A stretch of 64,000 bases of DNA from the NCBI GenBank assembly GCA_963557065.1, contig CAUWCT010000043.1, positions 11,737 to 75,736 on the forward strand, in the 5' to 3' direction. The notes under the pieces were generated by a model that was given only the letters and a program-made list of their open reading frames with translations, had not been told where the DNA came from and ran no database searches. The translations under genes and the position numbers were made by a program. Positions within the stretch are counted from its first letter, which is position 1. Every line of letters starts with the position of its first letter. This stretch comes from UMGS1370 sp963557065 (lineage in GTDB: Bacteria; Bacillota; Clostridia; Lachnospirales; Lachnospiraceae). Below are positions 16,420-25,333 of this stretch, piece by piece.

Positions 16420-17298
16420 TTACTCAATGTTCTGGATCTGTTCCCGAACCTTTTCTACTTCGGTCTTTAGCGCAATCGCCCTCTGGGAAATCTCCAGATC
16501 ATTGGCTTTAGATAAAATGGTGTTGGCCTCCCGGTTCATCTCCTGGGCAATAAAATCCAGCTTTCTGCCAATGCTGCCGCCCTCTGTCAATTCTTTTCTG
16601 GTATTGCAGATGTGGCTGCGCAGCCGGACCGTTTCCTCATCTACGCAAATCTTGTCCGCAAAGATCGTCACCTCTGTAGCAATACGGCTTTCGTCGATTG
16701 AAATGCCGGACAGCACCTCCTGGATTTTATCCTCCAGCTTTGCCCGGTATTCTGAAACCACCTGCGGGGAACGTTCCTCCACCTCTGCTACCAGACGTTC
16801 CATATAATCCAGCTTGCCAAGCAAATCCTTTTTTAAATGCTCGCCCTCTAACGTACGGGTATCCACAAACCGGCCTGCAGCCTCTTTTACAGCGTGAGAA
16901 AGGACTTTCCACATCTCTTCTTCATCATCCGGAGCCTGCTCCATGGTAAATACTTCCGGGCATCGGGCCAGATCGTTGACCGTCACTGTATTGGGAAGGC
17001 CAAACTGATCTGCCATCCTCTGATATGCTTCCATATACTCTGCGGCCAGCGCCCGGTTGTACTTTAAACACAGGCGGCCTTCCGTATAATCCTCATAACT
17101 GATATAAACATCCACCTTTCCCCTCTGGATATAATCCTTTAGCAGGGTCCGGATGCCAGCCTCAAAGTAATTAAACTTCTTGGGCATCTTGATGCTCAAA
17201 TCCAGATACCGGTGGTTGACTGCCTTCATCTCCACAGATATTTTATAATCATCTGTTGTCTCCTCAAATCTGCCGAAACCAGTCATGCTTTTTATCAT
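16420..17298 (-). CDS. yicC: YicC-family endoribonuclease
   Basis: The 292-residue protein begins MIKSMTGFGR, the hallmark of the YicC family (formerly DUF1732), recently shown to be an endoribonuclease in Escherichia coli. The C-terminal block GGSIGRKLDFIAQEMNREANTILSKA is also diagnostic. The start at 17298 fits the family; longer readings pass through the promoter. It is the first gene of the yicC-gmk-rpoZ-rimO unit, driven by the promoter at 17347-17375. The remA/DUF370 gene often found between yicC and gmk is missing here. Confidence 0.93.
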   Translation of the reverse strand: MIKSMTGFGRFEETTDDYKISVEMKAVNHRYLDLSIKMPKKFNYFEAGIRTLLKDYIQRGKVDVYISYEDYTEGRLCLKYNRALAAEYMEAYQRMADQFGLPNTVTVNDLARCPEVFTMEQAPDDEEEMWKVLSHAVKEAAGRFVDTRTLEGEHLKKDLLGKLDYMERLVAEVEERSPQVVSEYRAKLEDKIQEVLSGISIDESRIATEVTIFADKICVDEETVRLRSHICNTRKELTEGGSIGRKLDFIAQEMNREANTILSKANDLEISQRAIALKTEVEKVREQIQNIE

Positions 17299-17346
17299 AA
17301 CATCAGCCTCACTTTCGCCATGGCCTTTCTTGCCATAGATAGTTCC

Positions 17347-17375
17347 ATTATAAGGCAAAGGCTTTTGCAAGTCAA
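17347..17375 (-). promoter_or_regulatory. Promoter of yicC-gmk-rpoZ operon
   Basis: On the minus strand TTGACT (17370-17375) and TATAAT (17347-17352) are 17 bp apart, about 50 bp upstream of yicC. It lies back-to-back with the rqcH promoter. Confidence 0.85.
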
Positions 17376-17402
17376 TAAAACATTTCAATCTGCAACAAGA
17401 TG

Positions 17403-17411
17403 TGGTATAAT
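17403..17411 (+). promoter_or_regulatory. Extended -10 promoter of rqcH
   Basis: TGGTATAAT is an extended -10 element 52 bp before the rqcH ATG. A -35 at 17383-17388 (TTTCAA) is poor, as is usual for extended -10 promoters. Confidence 0.65.
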
Positions 17412-17462
17412 AACTCCAAAATGCAGTTGTGCTGCGCACATCTGCCAGAAAGGAGTTTTATC

Positions 17463-19205
17463 ATGGCTTTTGACGGAATTACAGTTGCCAATCTGACCCA
17501 TGATTTAAAACAGGCCATTGAGGGAGGACGCATTGCCAAAATCGCCCAGCCGGAAAAAGACGAATTATTGTTCCAGATCAAAAAAGACGGCTCTTCTGTC
17601 CGGCTTTTAGTCTCGGCCAGCGCCAGCCTTCCTTTGGTCTATATCACCGATACCAACAAGCCCAGTCCTATGACTGCCCCTAATTTTTGTATGCTTTTGC
17701 GAAAGCATATCGGAAGTGCAAGAATCATTTCTGTATCCCAGCCTGGCCTGGAACGGATTATAGAGCTGATCCTGGAGCATCTGGATGAAATGGGGGATGT
17801 GTGCAGAAAGCGCCTGATAATTGAAATTATGGGAAAACACAGCAACATCATTTTCTGCAAAGAAGACGGCACGATTTTAGACAGTATTAAACACGTTTCC
17901 GCCCAGGTAAGTTCGGTCAGGGAAGTGCTTCCGGGACGGATGTATTTTATTCCCCATACAATGGAAAAATCCGATCCCTTTACTGTATCGTCAGAAGAAT
18001 TTGCCGGGCAGATGTCTCATGCGCCCATGGCGATACAAAAGGCCCTGTATAACCGCCTGACCGGAATCAGCCCCATTATCGCGGAAGAACTGTGCCATCT
18101 TGCTTCTATTAATCCGGACAAGGCAGCCGGGGATCTGACCGAAGATGAAACCGTCCACTTATACCGGACCCTTGTCCTGATGATGGAAGACGTAACAGAG
18201 GGAAACTTCTTTCCCAATATTATTTATGACGGCGACGTCCCCACAGAGTTTGCCTCCCTGCCCCTGACCTGCTTTGACAGCGAGCGGTTTTCCAGCCGGA
18301 AATTCGATTCAATCAGCCAGGTTCTTAAGACTTACTATTCTTCCAGAGAGACCATTACCAGAATCCGGCAGAAATCCTCTGATCTGCGGCGGATTGTCCA
18401 GACCGCCTTAGAGCGGAATTATAAAAAATACGATTTACAGCTAAAACAGCTAAAAGATACGGAAAAACGGGAAAAATACCGGATTTACGGAGAACTTTTA
18501 AACACCTACGGCTATGAACTTTCCGGCGGGGAAAAGGAATTTACGTGCATCAATTATTACACCAATGAAAAAGTGCGGATTCCGCTGGACCCCCAACTGT
18601 CCGCCAGAGAAAATGCCCAGAAACATTTTGATAAATACAATAAGTTAAAGAGGACGTTTGAAGCCCTAAACGACCTGACAAAAGAAACAAAGGAAGAAAT
18701 CGACCATCTGGAATCCATCAGCGCCGCGTTAGACATTGCGTTAGAGGAAAATGACCTGGTACAGATCAAAGAAGAATTAATGGAATACGGCTATATCAAA
18801 AAGCGCAGGGCCGGAGAAAAACGCCCCAAAATCACCAGCCGTCCCTTCCACTATTTATCCAGCGACGGGTTCCATATCTATGTAGGCAAGAACAACTATC
18901 AGAATGAAGAACTGACCTTTAAACTGGCAAACGGAGGCGACTGGTGGTTCCACGCAAAAGGGATTCCCGGCTCTCATGTAATTGTAAAAACAGAAGGCAA
19001 AGAACTGCCCGATCGGGTATTTGAAGAAGCCGGGGCCCTGGCAGCCTGGTATTCCAAGGGCAGAGACAATGACAAGGTAGAAATCGACTATATCCAGCGA
19101 AAAAACGTCCGAAAGGCCGCAGGCGGCGCGCCTGGATTTGTGATCTACCACACCAATTATTCTCTGGTGGCAGTGCCGTCCTGCAGCTTTAAGGAACTGT
19201 TGTAA
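17463..19205 (+). CDS. rqcH: NFACT protein RqcH (ribosome quality control)
   Basis: RqcH binds stalled 50S-peptidyl-tRNA complexes and recruits tRNA-Ala to add C-terminal alanine tails. The 580-residue protein shows the NFACT-N domain (MAFDGITVANLTHDLKQAIEGGRIAKIAQPEKDE), a long central coiled coil (about residues 290-430), and the C-terminal NFACT-R domain (FHIYVGKNNYQNEELTFKLANGGDWWFHAKGIPGSHVI). The ATG at 17463 follows an AGGAG site. It is a lone plus-strand gene, divergent from yicC. Older annotations call it a fibronectin-binding protein. Confidence 0.95.
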   Translation: MAFDGITVANLTHDLKQAIEGGRIAKIAQPEKDELLFQIKKDGSSVRLLVSASASLPLVYITDTNKPSPMTAPNFCMLLRKHIGSARIISVSQPGLERIIELILEHLDEMGDVCRKRLIIEIMGKHSNIIFCKEDGTILDSIKHVSAQVSSVREVLPGRMYFIPHTMEKSDPFTVSSEEFAGQMSHAPMAIQKALYNRLTGISPIIAEELCHLASINPDKAAGDLTEDETVHLYRTLVLMMEDVTEGNFFPNIIYDGDVPTEFASLPLTCFDSERFSSRKFDSISQVLKTYYSSRETITRIRQKSSDLRRIVQTALERNYKKYDLQLKQLKDTEKREKYRIYGELLNTYGYELSGGEKEFTCINYYTNEKVRIPLDPQLSARENAQKHFDKYNKLKRTFEALNDLTKETKEEIDHLESISAALDIALEENDLVQIKEELMEYGYIKKRRAGEKRPKITSRPFHYLSSDGFHIYVGKNNYQNEELTFKLANGGDWWFHAKGIPGSHVIVKTEGKELPDRVFEEAGALAAWYSKGRDNDKVEIDYIQRKNVRKAAGGAPGFVIYHTNYSLVAVPSCSFKELL

Positions 19206-19224
19206 ACCAGCCGTCTGCCCCCAT

Positions 19225-19280
19225 GTCTTCCTGTACACTGTAAGCGCGCAGGAAGCGTCGGGCATCCGGCCTGTGATTTA
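19225..19280. repeat. Decayed MITE fragment (stem III) with compensatory change
   Basis: The stretch CTTCCTG ... CAGGAAGCGTCGGGCATCC, then GGCCTGTGA, aligns with CTTCTTG ... CAAGAAGCGTCTGGCATCC and GCCCTATGA of MITE copy B. The stem carries a matched T-to-C and A-to-G change, so pairing is preserved although the copy is truncated and lacks both ends. It sits between the convergent rqcH and GDPD genes and may serve as their terminator. Confidence 0.65.
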
Positions 19281-19299
19281 GTGAGAAAAACGATTCTTG

Positions 19300-20025
19300 T
19301 TATTTCTGACTTTCCAGCCATGCTTTTACTACATCCGGATAATTGGTAATGGCTCCTGCGCAGTCCCAGTCGTACAGCTTTTCCAGAACTCCCATATCAT
19401 TGATGGTCCATGCGTTGATTCCGACTCCATGTTTTTTGCAGCTTTTAAGCACATCTTCTGTCAGTTTTGATCCGTTTGGATGGTAAAACTCAAATCCGTA
19501 TTTCTTACAGCAGTATCCTGCATTGCCCAAGGAAGCATCTACCAGAAATCCACATGGTATCCGGGGAGCAATCTTTTTGGCTTCCATAAGGGATAACGGA
19601 TTAAATGATGAAAACATAACCTTCCCTTCCAGGCCATATTTTCGGATGATGGCAATGGTTTTTTCCTCCAGTCCCTCATAAAAGAAAACACCGGTTTTCA
19701 GTTCAATGTTCGTGGTCACCGTCTGTGCAGCCGCCCATCTGCAGTATTCTTCAAACGTAGGAATGTTCACAAACCCATACTGTTCTCCAAACACTGAGCC
19801 GGCATGGAATTTCTGAAGTTCCTCACAAGTATAGTCCCTTACCAGACCAACGCCGTCTGTGACCCGATCAATGGTTTCATCATGGATTACAACAACTGTG
19901 CCGTCTTTTGTCAGCTGAACATCCAATTCAATCTCATCACATCCGGCTTCTGCTGCCTTTTCAAACGCCAGCATGGTATTTTCCGGATATTTTCCACTGT
20001 ATCCCCTGTGCGCAATTACTTTCAT
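19300..20025 (-). CDS. Glycerophosphodiester phosphodiesterase
   Basis: The 241-residue protein hydrolyses glycerophosphodiesters to glycerol 3-phosphate and an alcohol. The family motif HRG near the start (VIAHRGYSGKYPENTMLAF), the metal ligands ELDVQLTKDGTVVVIHDETIDRVTDG (about residues 35-60) and a C-terminal GINAWTIND block are all present. There is no signal peptide, so it is cytoplasmic. The start at 20025 (MKVIAHRG) has AGGAGA nine bases upstream. It follows the GH2 gene by 31 bp and is probably the last gene of the carbohydrate operon, so a phosphodiester-linked glycan or glycerol product may be processed. Confidence 0.93.
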   Translation of the reverse strand: MKVIAHRGYSGKYPENTMLAFEKAAEAGCDEIELDVQLTKDGTVVVIHDETIDRVTDGVGLVRDYTCEELQKFHAGSVFGEQYGFVNIPTFEEYCRWAAAQTVTTNIELKTGVFFYEGLEEKTIAIIRKYGLEGKVMFSSFNPLSLMEAKKIAPRIPCGFLVDASLGNAGYCCKKYGFEFYHPNGSKLTEDVLKSCKKHGVGINAWTINDMGVLEKLYDWDCAGAITNYPDVVKAWLESQK

Positions 20026-20056
20026 CAAAAACATTCTCCTTTTCTGGTGTGCGGTC

Positions 20057-21781
20057 TCACCCACATAAATTCTGAACATCCTTAATCTGTTCCGGATCAA
20101 ATTTGTATTGGTGATCACTGGTCAAAAGGCCATTTTTCTCCTGTTCTACATCTACAAGCTGAGTGTAGCAGTATCCGCAGATCTGCTCCGCCTCACTGAC
20201 TGCCTCCATAATCCGGCGAAGTTCCTCTAAAAACTCCGAATTTTTTACAGATGTATATCCCCATCCCTCCATGCTCTCTTCTGCAATGGATATTCCTCCA
20301 AACTCAGTCAGCATAACCGGCTGTCCCTCGTAAGAAGTTTGCCCTGCAAACAGCGGTCTCTCTACGATTTTTCCCAATGTATCTACTGATTTTAAGGATT
20401 CTTTAAAACGCTCCTGCTGCCGTTTGTCTTCCGTTTTTCCATGCTGGTAGGAATGAAATGCACAGATATCTGTATCTGTCATCTCCCATCCGTCATTAGA
20501 AATCACCAGTCTGGTATCATCCAGACTGTGGGCCAGGTAATACAACGATTTTGCAAAAGACTGCTGAGTTCTGCTTGTTCCGATCTGCGGAACGCCCCAG
20601 CTTTCATTTAACATCCCCCAGACTAAAACAGAGGGATGATTATAATCTCTGCGGATTAATTCTGCCCATTCTTTTGCAAAGGCCGCTGCCCCTTCTGGCG
20701 TATAGACCCAGAAACTGGCCATTGCCTCCCAGACAATAAATCCCAGTTTATCTGCCCAGTAAAGGAATCTGGGATCTTCTGCTTTCTCATGTTTTCTGCA
20801 GCCATTAAATCCCATGGCCTTGGCTTTTTTTATATCCTCTATGTAGGACTGATCATCGGGAGCCGTAATGAGACTGTCCTTCCAATACCCCTGATCCAAA
20901 ACCAGTTTCTGATAATAAGGCTTATGGTTTAAATAGATCCGGCCATTTTTCACCTCCACCTTTCTCATGCCGAAATAGGTCACAACCTGATCGGTTCCAT
21001 CATTTTCCTCTCCTGCTGTCAGCACTGCCTCATACAGATTGGGAGTTTCCGGAGACCAGTATGCGCCGGTAAAATGAAAGGAACCATTGAGCGCCTTTTT
21101 CTGAAACACATCTACTATTATAGTCTGCCGGTACTCTTTTGCAACCATTCTGCCGCAAAAAATCAAATCATTTTGAAACGAAATGGCAATCTCCACTGTA
21201 CATGGGAGCACACTCTGCAAAGACAGTTCATAATCAATCCGCACTGTTCCTTCATCAATGTCCGGGGTAAAGCGGATCTGCTCAAAATGTGTTTCTTCCA
21301 CCGGTTCCATCCATACCGTCTGCCAGATACCGGTACTGGGCGTATACCAGATAAACCGGGATTCTTCCTCCCAGAACTGTTTGCCTCTGGCAATGCTTTC
21401 ATCCTTTAAAGGGTCCCACACCTCTACCCGGATTACCTCTTCTTCCCAGGTAAGGCTGTCTGTAATATCGAAAGAAAAGGGAGTCTGCCCGCCCTCATGG
21501 CATCCGGCCATCCGGCCGTTTACCCATACCCTGCAGCGGTAATCCACTGCTCCAAAATTTAAACGTATGCGTCTTTTTTTCCAGTCCTCCGGCACCTGAA
21601 TGCGGCGTTCATAGGTCACTCTGTCCTGTGTGATTTTCTCGCCGATTCCGCTCATTGCGCTCTGGCACACATAGGGTACCTGGATCTCATACTGCTTATC
21701 TCCAATATAAAAATCCCAGGTTCCGTTTAAATTCAACCATTCCTTCCGAACAAAATCCGGACGGGGATACTCATTTCTCAT
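20057..21781 (-). CDS. Glycoside hydrolase family 2 (beta-galactosidase/glucuronidase type)
   Basis: The 574-residue protein has the GH2 order: an N-terminal jelly-roll sugar-binding domain (RPDFVRKEWLNLNGTWDFYIG...), an immunoglobulin-like domain, and a TIM barrel. The acid/base is Glu393 in WGMLNESWG and the nucleophile is Glu493 in MLTEFGG. There is no signal peptide, so it cleaves imported oligosaccharides. The ATG at 21781 follows AAAGGA; a TTG 18 bp earlier is less likely. It lies 21 bp after the permease gene. The exact sugar (galactose, glucuronate, mannose or other) cannot be told from the sequence. Confidence 0.9.
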   Translation of the reverse strand: MRNEYPRPDFVRKEWLNLNGTWDFYIGDKQYEIQVPYVCQSAMSGIGEKITQDRVTYERRIQVPEDWKKRRIRLNFGAVDYRCRVWVNGRMAGCHEGGQTPFSFDITDSLTWEEEVIRVEVWDPLKDESIARGKQFWEEESRFIWYTPSTGIWQTVWMEPVEETHFEQIRFTPDIDEGTVRIDYELSLQSVLPCTVEIAISFQNDLIFCGRMVAKEYRQTIIVDVFQKKALNGSFHFTGAYWSPETPNLYEAVLTAGEENDGTDQVVTYFGMRKVEVKNGRIYLNHKPYYQKLVLDQGYWKDSLITAPDDQSYIEDIKKAKAMGFNGCRKHEKAEDPRFLYWADKLGFIVWEAMASFWVYTPEGAAAFAKEWAELIRRDYNHPSVLVWGMLNESWGVPQIGTSRTQQSFAKSLYYLAHSLDDTRLVISNDGWEMTDTDICAFHSYQHGKTEDKRQQERFKESLKSVDTLGKIVERPLFAGQTSYEGQPVMLTEFGGISIAEESMEGWGYTSVKNSEFLEELRRIMEAVSEAEQICGYCYTQLVDVEQEKNGLLTSDHQYKFDPEQIKDVQNLCG

Positions 21782-21802
21782 AACGTTTCCTTTCCGCAAA
21801 TA

Positions 21803-22636
21803 CTACTTGATTCCAGACTGTGTAAAGCCTTTTACTACATACTTATTTGCAAACATGAAAATAATCATCACCGGGACTACGGATACCACTGTTGATGCCA
21901 TCATAAGACCTGGATTTGTATAATTTTCTCCTAATACCAAAGACGCGATTCCCAGTGTAACCGTCCGGTTTTCCTGACGGTTAATCACCAGAGACGGCCA
22001 TAAATAACTGTTATATAGTCCTAAAAATGTGATAAACGCCTGGGTAATCACTACCGGCTTTACAGACGGAAGCACAATATGCCATAAAATCTGAAATACT
22101 CCGGCCCCTTCCACCAGTCCGGCCTCTTCCAGTTCTTTTGGAAATGACAGCAGAAAGTTGTAAATCAGATAAATGCACATCACTCCGGAGCCGGAGGGCA
22201 GAATCAAAGGAAGCAGCGAATTTAACATTCCAATCTGTTTAAAAATGTAAAACAAGGGAAAGAAGGTTACAATCTCCGGGATTGCCATGGCCCAGACCAG
22301 ACCGGCTACAATAAACCGTTTTCCCGGGACCGGCAGTCTTGCCAGCGCATAAGCCGCCAGCACACTGGTAGTAATCCGAAGCAGCGTACCACTTACGGTT
22401 ACAATCGCCGTATTAAACAGCCATTTAAAAATCGGCGCTGTTGATGTGCTGGCAAACAGTTCCCTGTAATTTTCCAGAGTCCAGGTCTTTGGAAGCAGCG
22501 TAGAAGACGTCATGGATTCCGCCAGCCCTTTAAAGCTGGTAAAGAGCATAAACAAAAGGGGAAGCAAAAAAGCATAGGCCAAAACACAGGCGCACATAAC
22601 CAGAAGAATCCGGCTGAATTGTTTCTTTTTCATCAC
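21803..22636 (-). CDS. CUT1 sugar ABC transporter permease (MalG-like)
   Basis: The 277-residue protein has about six membrane helices and the permease EAA loop (EELEEAGLVEGAGVFQILWHIVLPSVKPV, about residues 186-214), which contacts the ATPase. Its N-terminus resembles MalG. It lies 10 bp after the partner permease. No ATP-binding subunit is encoded here, so a shared ATPase such as MsmK elsewhere in the genome is likely. Confidence 0.92.
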   Translation of the reverse strand: MMKKKQFSRILLVMCACVLAYAFLLPLLFMLFTSFKGLAESMTSSTLLPKTWTLENYRELFASTSTAPIFKWLFNTAIVTVSGTLLRITTSVLAAYALARLPVPGKRFIVAGLVWAMAIPEIVTFFPLFYIFKQIGMLNSLLPLILPSGSGVMCIYLIYNFLLSFPKELEEAGLVEGAGVFQILWHIVLPSVKPVVITQAFITFLGLYNSYLWPSLVINRQENRTVTLGIASLVLGENYTNPGLMMASTVVSVVPVMIIFMFANKYVVKGFTQSGIK

Positions 22637-22646
22637 AAATCCCCTC

Positions 22647-23540
22647 CTATTTCAGATTTTCTTTTTCTCTGGTCAGATAATACTGTCCTATGGAACAGAG
22701 AATAATAACGATTCCCATCAATATGGTCATAGCGCTCCCCACTCCCAGATCGTTCCGATCCATAATCGTAGATGTAATCATCATAATTAATGGTTTGGTA
22801 GTTTCTCCGGGGCCGCCTTTTGTCATCAGCCTTGTCTGCCCATAGACGTTAAATGAAGCAATGATAGTGGTCATCAGCACAAAATAGAAGATATTTTTAA
22901 TGTTGGGCAGGATAATGTATCGAAGCTGTACAAAAAATCCGGCTCCATCCATGGAGGACGCCTCATATAGATTTGCATCAATATCATTTAACGCATTGAC
23001 AAACAGCATCATGTTATACCCGATGGTCCACCAGACGGTTGCTGCTGTCAAAGAAACCCACACAACGGGCTGCTGCTCCAGCCAGGGGACCGGCTTATCA
23101 ATCAGCCCTATATTCATCATCAGATTATTAAGGTATCCGCCGTTTCCCTTCATCAGCCATACAAACACAGCGGCCACAGCGGTTACGGAAACCGAATATG
23201 AGGCAAAATAAATCGTTCTGAAAATCCCTTTTAACCGCTCCGGAAGGCGATCCAAAAGCAAGGCCAGCGCCAGACTTCCAAACACCAGAAACGGAGTGGT
23301 ACACACTACAAAAATAATGGTATTTTTCAGCCCCAAAAAGAAGGACTTGTGGTACATAGAAGAAGAAAACAGAATTTTTATATAATTTCCCAATCCCACA
23401 AATCCCTGATTTCCCCGAATCAGACTATATTTGGAAAAACTCATATAAATCCCGAATCCAAAAGGAATCAGCCAGAACAGCAGAAAAAATACCAGAAATG
23501 GGAATATAAACAAAACTGCAGTTGCTTTTTTCTTTTTCAT
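22647..23540 (-). CDS. CUT1 sugar ABC transporter permease (MalF/UgpA-like)
   Basis: The 297-residue protein has six membrane helices and the EAA loop (YEASSMDGAGFFVQLRYIILPNIKN). The first ATG (23543) is only two bases after AGGAG, so the second ATG at 23540 is taken as the start. It pairs with the MalG-like permease downstream. Upstream, between it and the binding-protein gene, are an 11-bp perfect hairpin and MITE copy C. Confidence 0.9.
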   Translation of the reverse strand: MKKKKATAVLFIFPFLVFFLLFWLIPFGFGIYMSFSKYSLIRGNQGFVGLGNYIKILFSSSMYHKSFFLGLKNTIIFVVCTTPFLVFGSLALALLLDRLPERLKGIFRTIYFASYSVSVTAVAAVFVWLMKGNGGYLNNLMMNIGLIDKPVPWLEQQPVVWVSLTAATVWWTIGYNMMLFVNALNDIDANLYEASSMDGAGFFVQLRYIILPNIKNIFYFVLMTTIIASFNVYGQTRLMTKGGPGETTKPLIMMITSTIMDRNDLGVGSAMTILMGIVIILCSIGQYYLTREKENLK

Positions 23541-23589
23541 CATAGCTCCTTTCTGCTGACAGTGCACCAGACAGTTTCCCGGATTGTTT

Positions 23590-23618
23590 GCAGTTTGGGA
23601 ATAAACATCCCAAACTGC
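23590..23618. other. Perfect 11-bp hairpin in ABC operon
   Basis: GCAGTTTGGGA (23590-23600) pairs exactly with 23608-23618 around a seven-base loop. It lies 47 bp before the MalF-like permease and is not followed by a T run on the minus strand, so it is unlikely to be a simple terminator. It may be an RNA processing or stability element between binding protein and permease. Confidence 0.7.
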
Positions 23619-23626
23619 GAAAACAC

Positions 23627-23777
23627 GTAACAGTTCAGCCATGCGAAGATTCAGGCAGAAAAAAGCGTTGAAAGCTTGTTTTCATAAGAGTTTTTCTGCC
23701 TGAATCTTTATAGGGCGGACGCCAGACGCTTCTTGTCCGCCGCACGCGGGCAAGAAGATGCATGGCTGAACTGTTAC
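23627..23777. mobile_element. MITE copy C (151 bp) inside ABC-transporter operon
   Basis: This is the full copy with exact 18-bp terminal inverted repeats (GTAACAGTTCAGCCATGC and inverse). The flanks GAAAACAC (23619-23626) and GAAAATAC (23778-23785) match at 7 of 8. The right flank directly adjoins the stop codon of the binding-protein gene (23786). Stem II pairs 18 bp and stem III 12 bp, so the transcript would carry a large structured element between the binding-protein and permease genes. Confidence 0.9.
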
Positions 23778-23785
23778 GAAAATAC

Positions 23786-25132
23786 TTAATACTCTGAAAG
23801 TTCGATTGCGATCTCGGTGGCATTTTTCAGTTCTTCCATTAATGCTTCCCTGCTTAAATCTTCCGTCTGAACAACCATGGACCACACATTGGTATTTACA
23901 TACTTAACCTGCTCCCGAATGTTGTAAATAGCCGGAAGGATCTGGGCGTCATCAAAAATACCATAATTTACATTGGCAACCGGATATTTGTCAGGAGACT
24001 GCTTTACCAGCTCCATTGTCTCCAAATGAATCGGCGCCTGACCAGAGTCAGCCCAGTTTAGCATGATTTCCGGCTGATAGGCGAATTTCATAAACTCTGC
24101 AATACCTGCCAGTTTCTTTTCATCTGTTACCTTTGCAGATACCGCAAAGGTATGTCCGCCAGCCGGGACACAAGGGGTATCGCCGTAGAGCTGAGGAAGA
24201 GTTCCGATTCCCAGATTTTCTCCCAGTACTTCCTTTGCAGCCGTATAATTCCATGGCCCGGTCAATGCGCAGGCAGAGCTTACATTGGTACTGCCGTCAG
24301 ATTCTTTAATAAAGGTATTGAAATGGTCATTGTCCCCCAGACCAGGCGCGCTTAAATGATCCTTGTAAATCAAATCGTGAATCTTCATAAACGCATCGCA
24401 GATTTCTTCCGTATCCATCTTAATATGCCCGTCTTCCACCCAGGTGCATCCCGACTGTCCGAGGGCTGTCATCCAGGCCCACTGATGGTCTCCTGTCAAC
24501 GGAATTGCCATCGGGTATATGCCGGAATTTTCAGAATCCAGCTGATCCCGCAGCGCCGCCATATCCTCGTACGTTTTCGGAGGTTCTGTCACATACTCTT
24601 TATTGTAATAGAAGGTCTCTGCATACAAATCCAGGGGGAAAGCAAAAATTCCATCCTCATACTTTGCATAGGTCTGGGTAATGGGATGAAAATCCTCCTC
24701 AAAGGAAAGACCAGCCATCTCATATAAATCTGATACTTCCCGCAAAAGCCCGTCTGCGTGATAAGTGGAAATCCAATCTGCATGAATAATCAGCATATCA
24801 AAGTCATCGGATTTAAATTTTGTGTAATGATCTGCATCCTGAAGCTGTTCGATGTAATACTGATCCTGAGACTGGTTAAAAGCATCTACAATTTTTGTCA
24901 TAAACGGGCCGTCACCGCCGGTAAAACCATTAATAAATGTAATTGTAGTCCTGTCTTCTGCATTTGCCTCCTGGCCGCCCTCTTTGCTTTCTTCACCCGC
25001 CCCGGCTGCCGCAGTCTTTGCCGGCTCATCTGTCCCGGCAGCGGTTTCTGTATTTCCCCCTCCGCATCCTGCCAGAGAAACTGCCATTACGCCAGCCATA
25101 ACCAATGAGATTGCTGTTTTCTTTCTTTTCAT
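23786..25132 (-). CDS. Sugar ABC transporter substrate-binding lipoprotein
   Basis: The 448-residue protein has a lipoprotein signal with lipobox SLAGC (Cys23), a short linker rich in Ala, Glu and Thr, and an extracellular solute-binding family 1 fold (TITFINGFTGGDGPFMTKIVDAFNQSQ...). It delivers a carbohydrate to the two permeases encoded downstream. It is the first gene of the operon, divergent from an ArsR-like regulator. Being first and followed by structured RNA, it can be made in excess over the permeases, as is usual for binding proteins. Confidence 0.93.
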   Translation of the reverse strand: MKRKKTAISLVMAGVMAVSLAGCGGGNTETAAGTDEPAKTAAAGAGEESKEGGQEANAEDRTTITFINGFTGGDGPFMTKIVDAFNQSQDQYYIEQLQDADHYTKFKSDDFDMLIIHADWISTYHADGLLREVSDLYEMAGLSFEEDFHPITQTYAKYEDGIFAFPLDLYAETFYYNKEYVTEPPKTYEDMAALRDQLDSENSGIYPMAIPLTGDHQWAWMTALGQSGCTWVEDGHIKMDTEEICDAFMKIHDLIYKDHLSAPGLGDNDHFNTFIKESDGSTNVSSACALTGPWNYTAAKEVLGENLGIGTLPQLYGDTPCVPAGGHTFAVSAKVTDEKKLAGIAEFMKFAYQPEIMLNWADSGQAPIHLETMELVKQSPDKYPVANVNYGIFDDAQILPAIYNIREQVKYVNTNVWSMVVQTEDLSREALMEELKNATEIAIELSEY

Positions 25133-25224
25133 AACCTCTTCTCCTTTTCTTCTTGAATTTGCAGCGCCCGTTCATTATAATATTTCTGTAATAACCATTG
25201 CTGCAAATACCTTCGCGGAACTTT

Positions 25225-25237
25225 ATTACATAAATTA
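25225..25237 (+). promoter_or_regulatory. Operator half 1 (13-bp inverted repeat)
   Basis: ATTACATAAATTA is the exact inverse of 25350-25362. It lies upstream of the presumed transporter promoter. The two copies are 112 bp apart, which would allow looping by the ArsR-like regulator encoded next to it. The binding protein is inferred from position. Confidence 0.6.
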
Positions 25238-25333
25238 CAATAGCATATTTTCACATTTTAGGCAATATCATTTCTATTTTCACCTGTATATTTGTGATAA
25301 TTACATAGTTTTTCGCTGATATTCTTGTGTATA

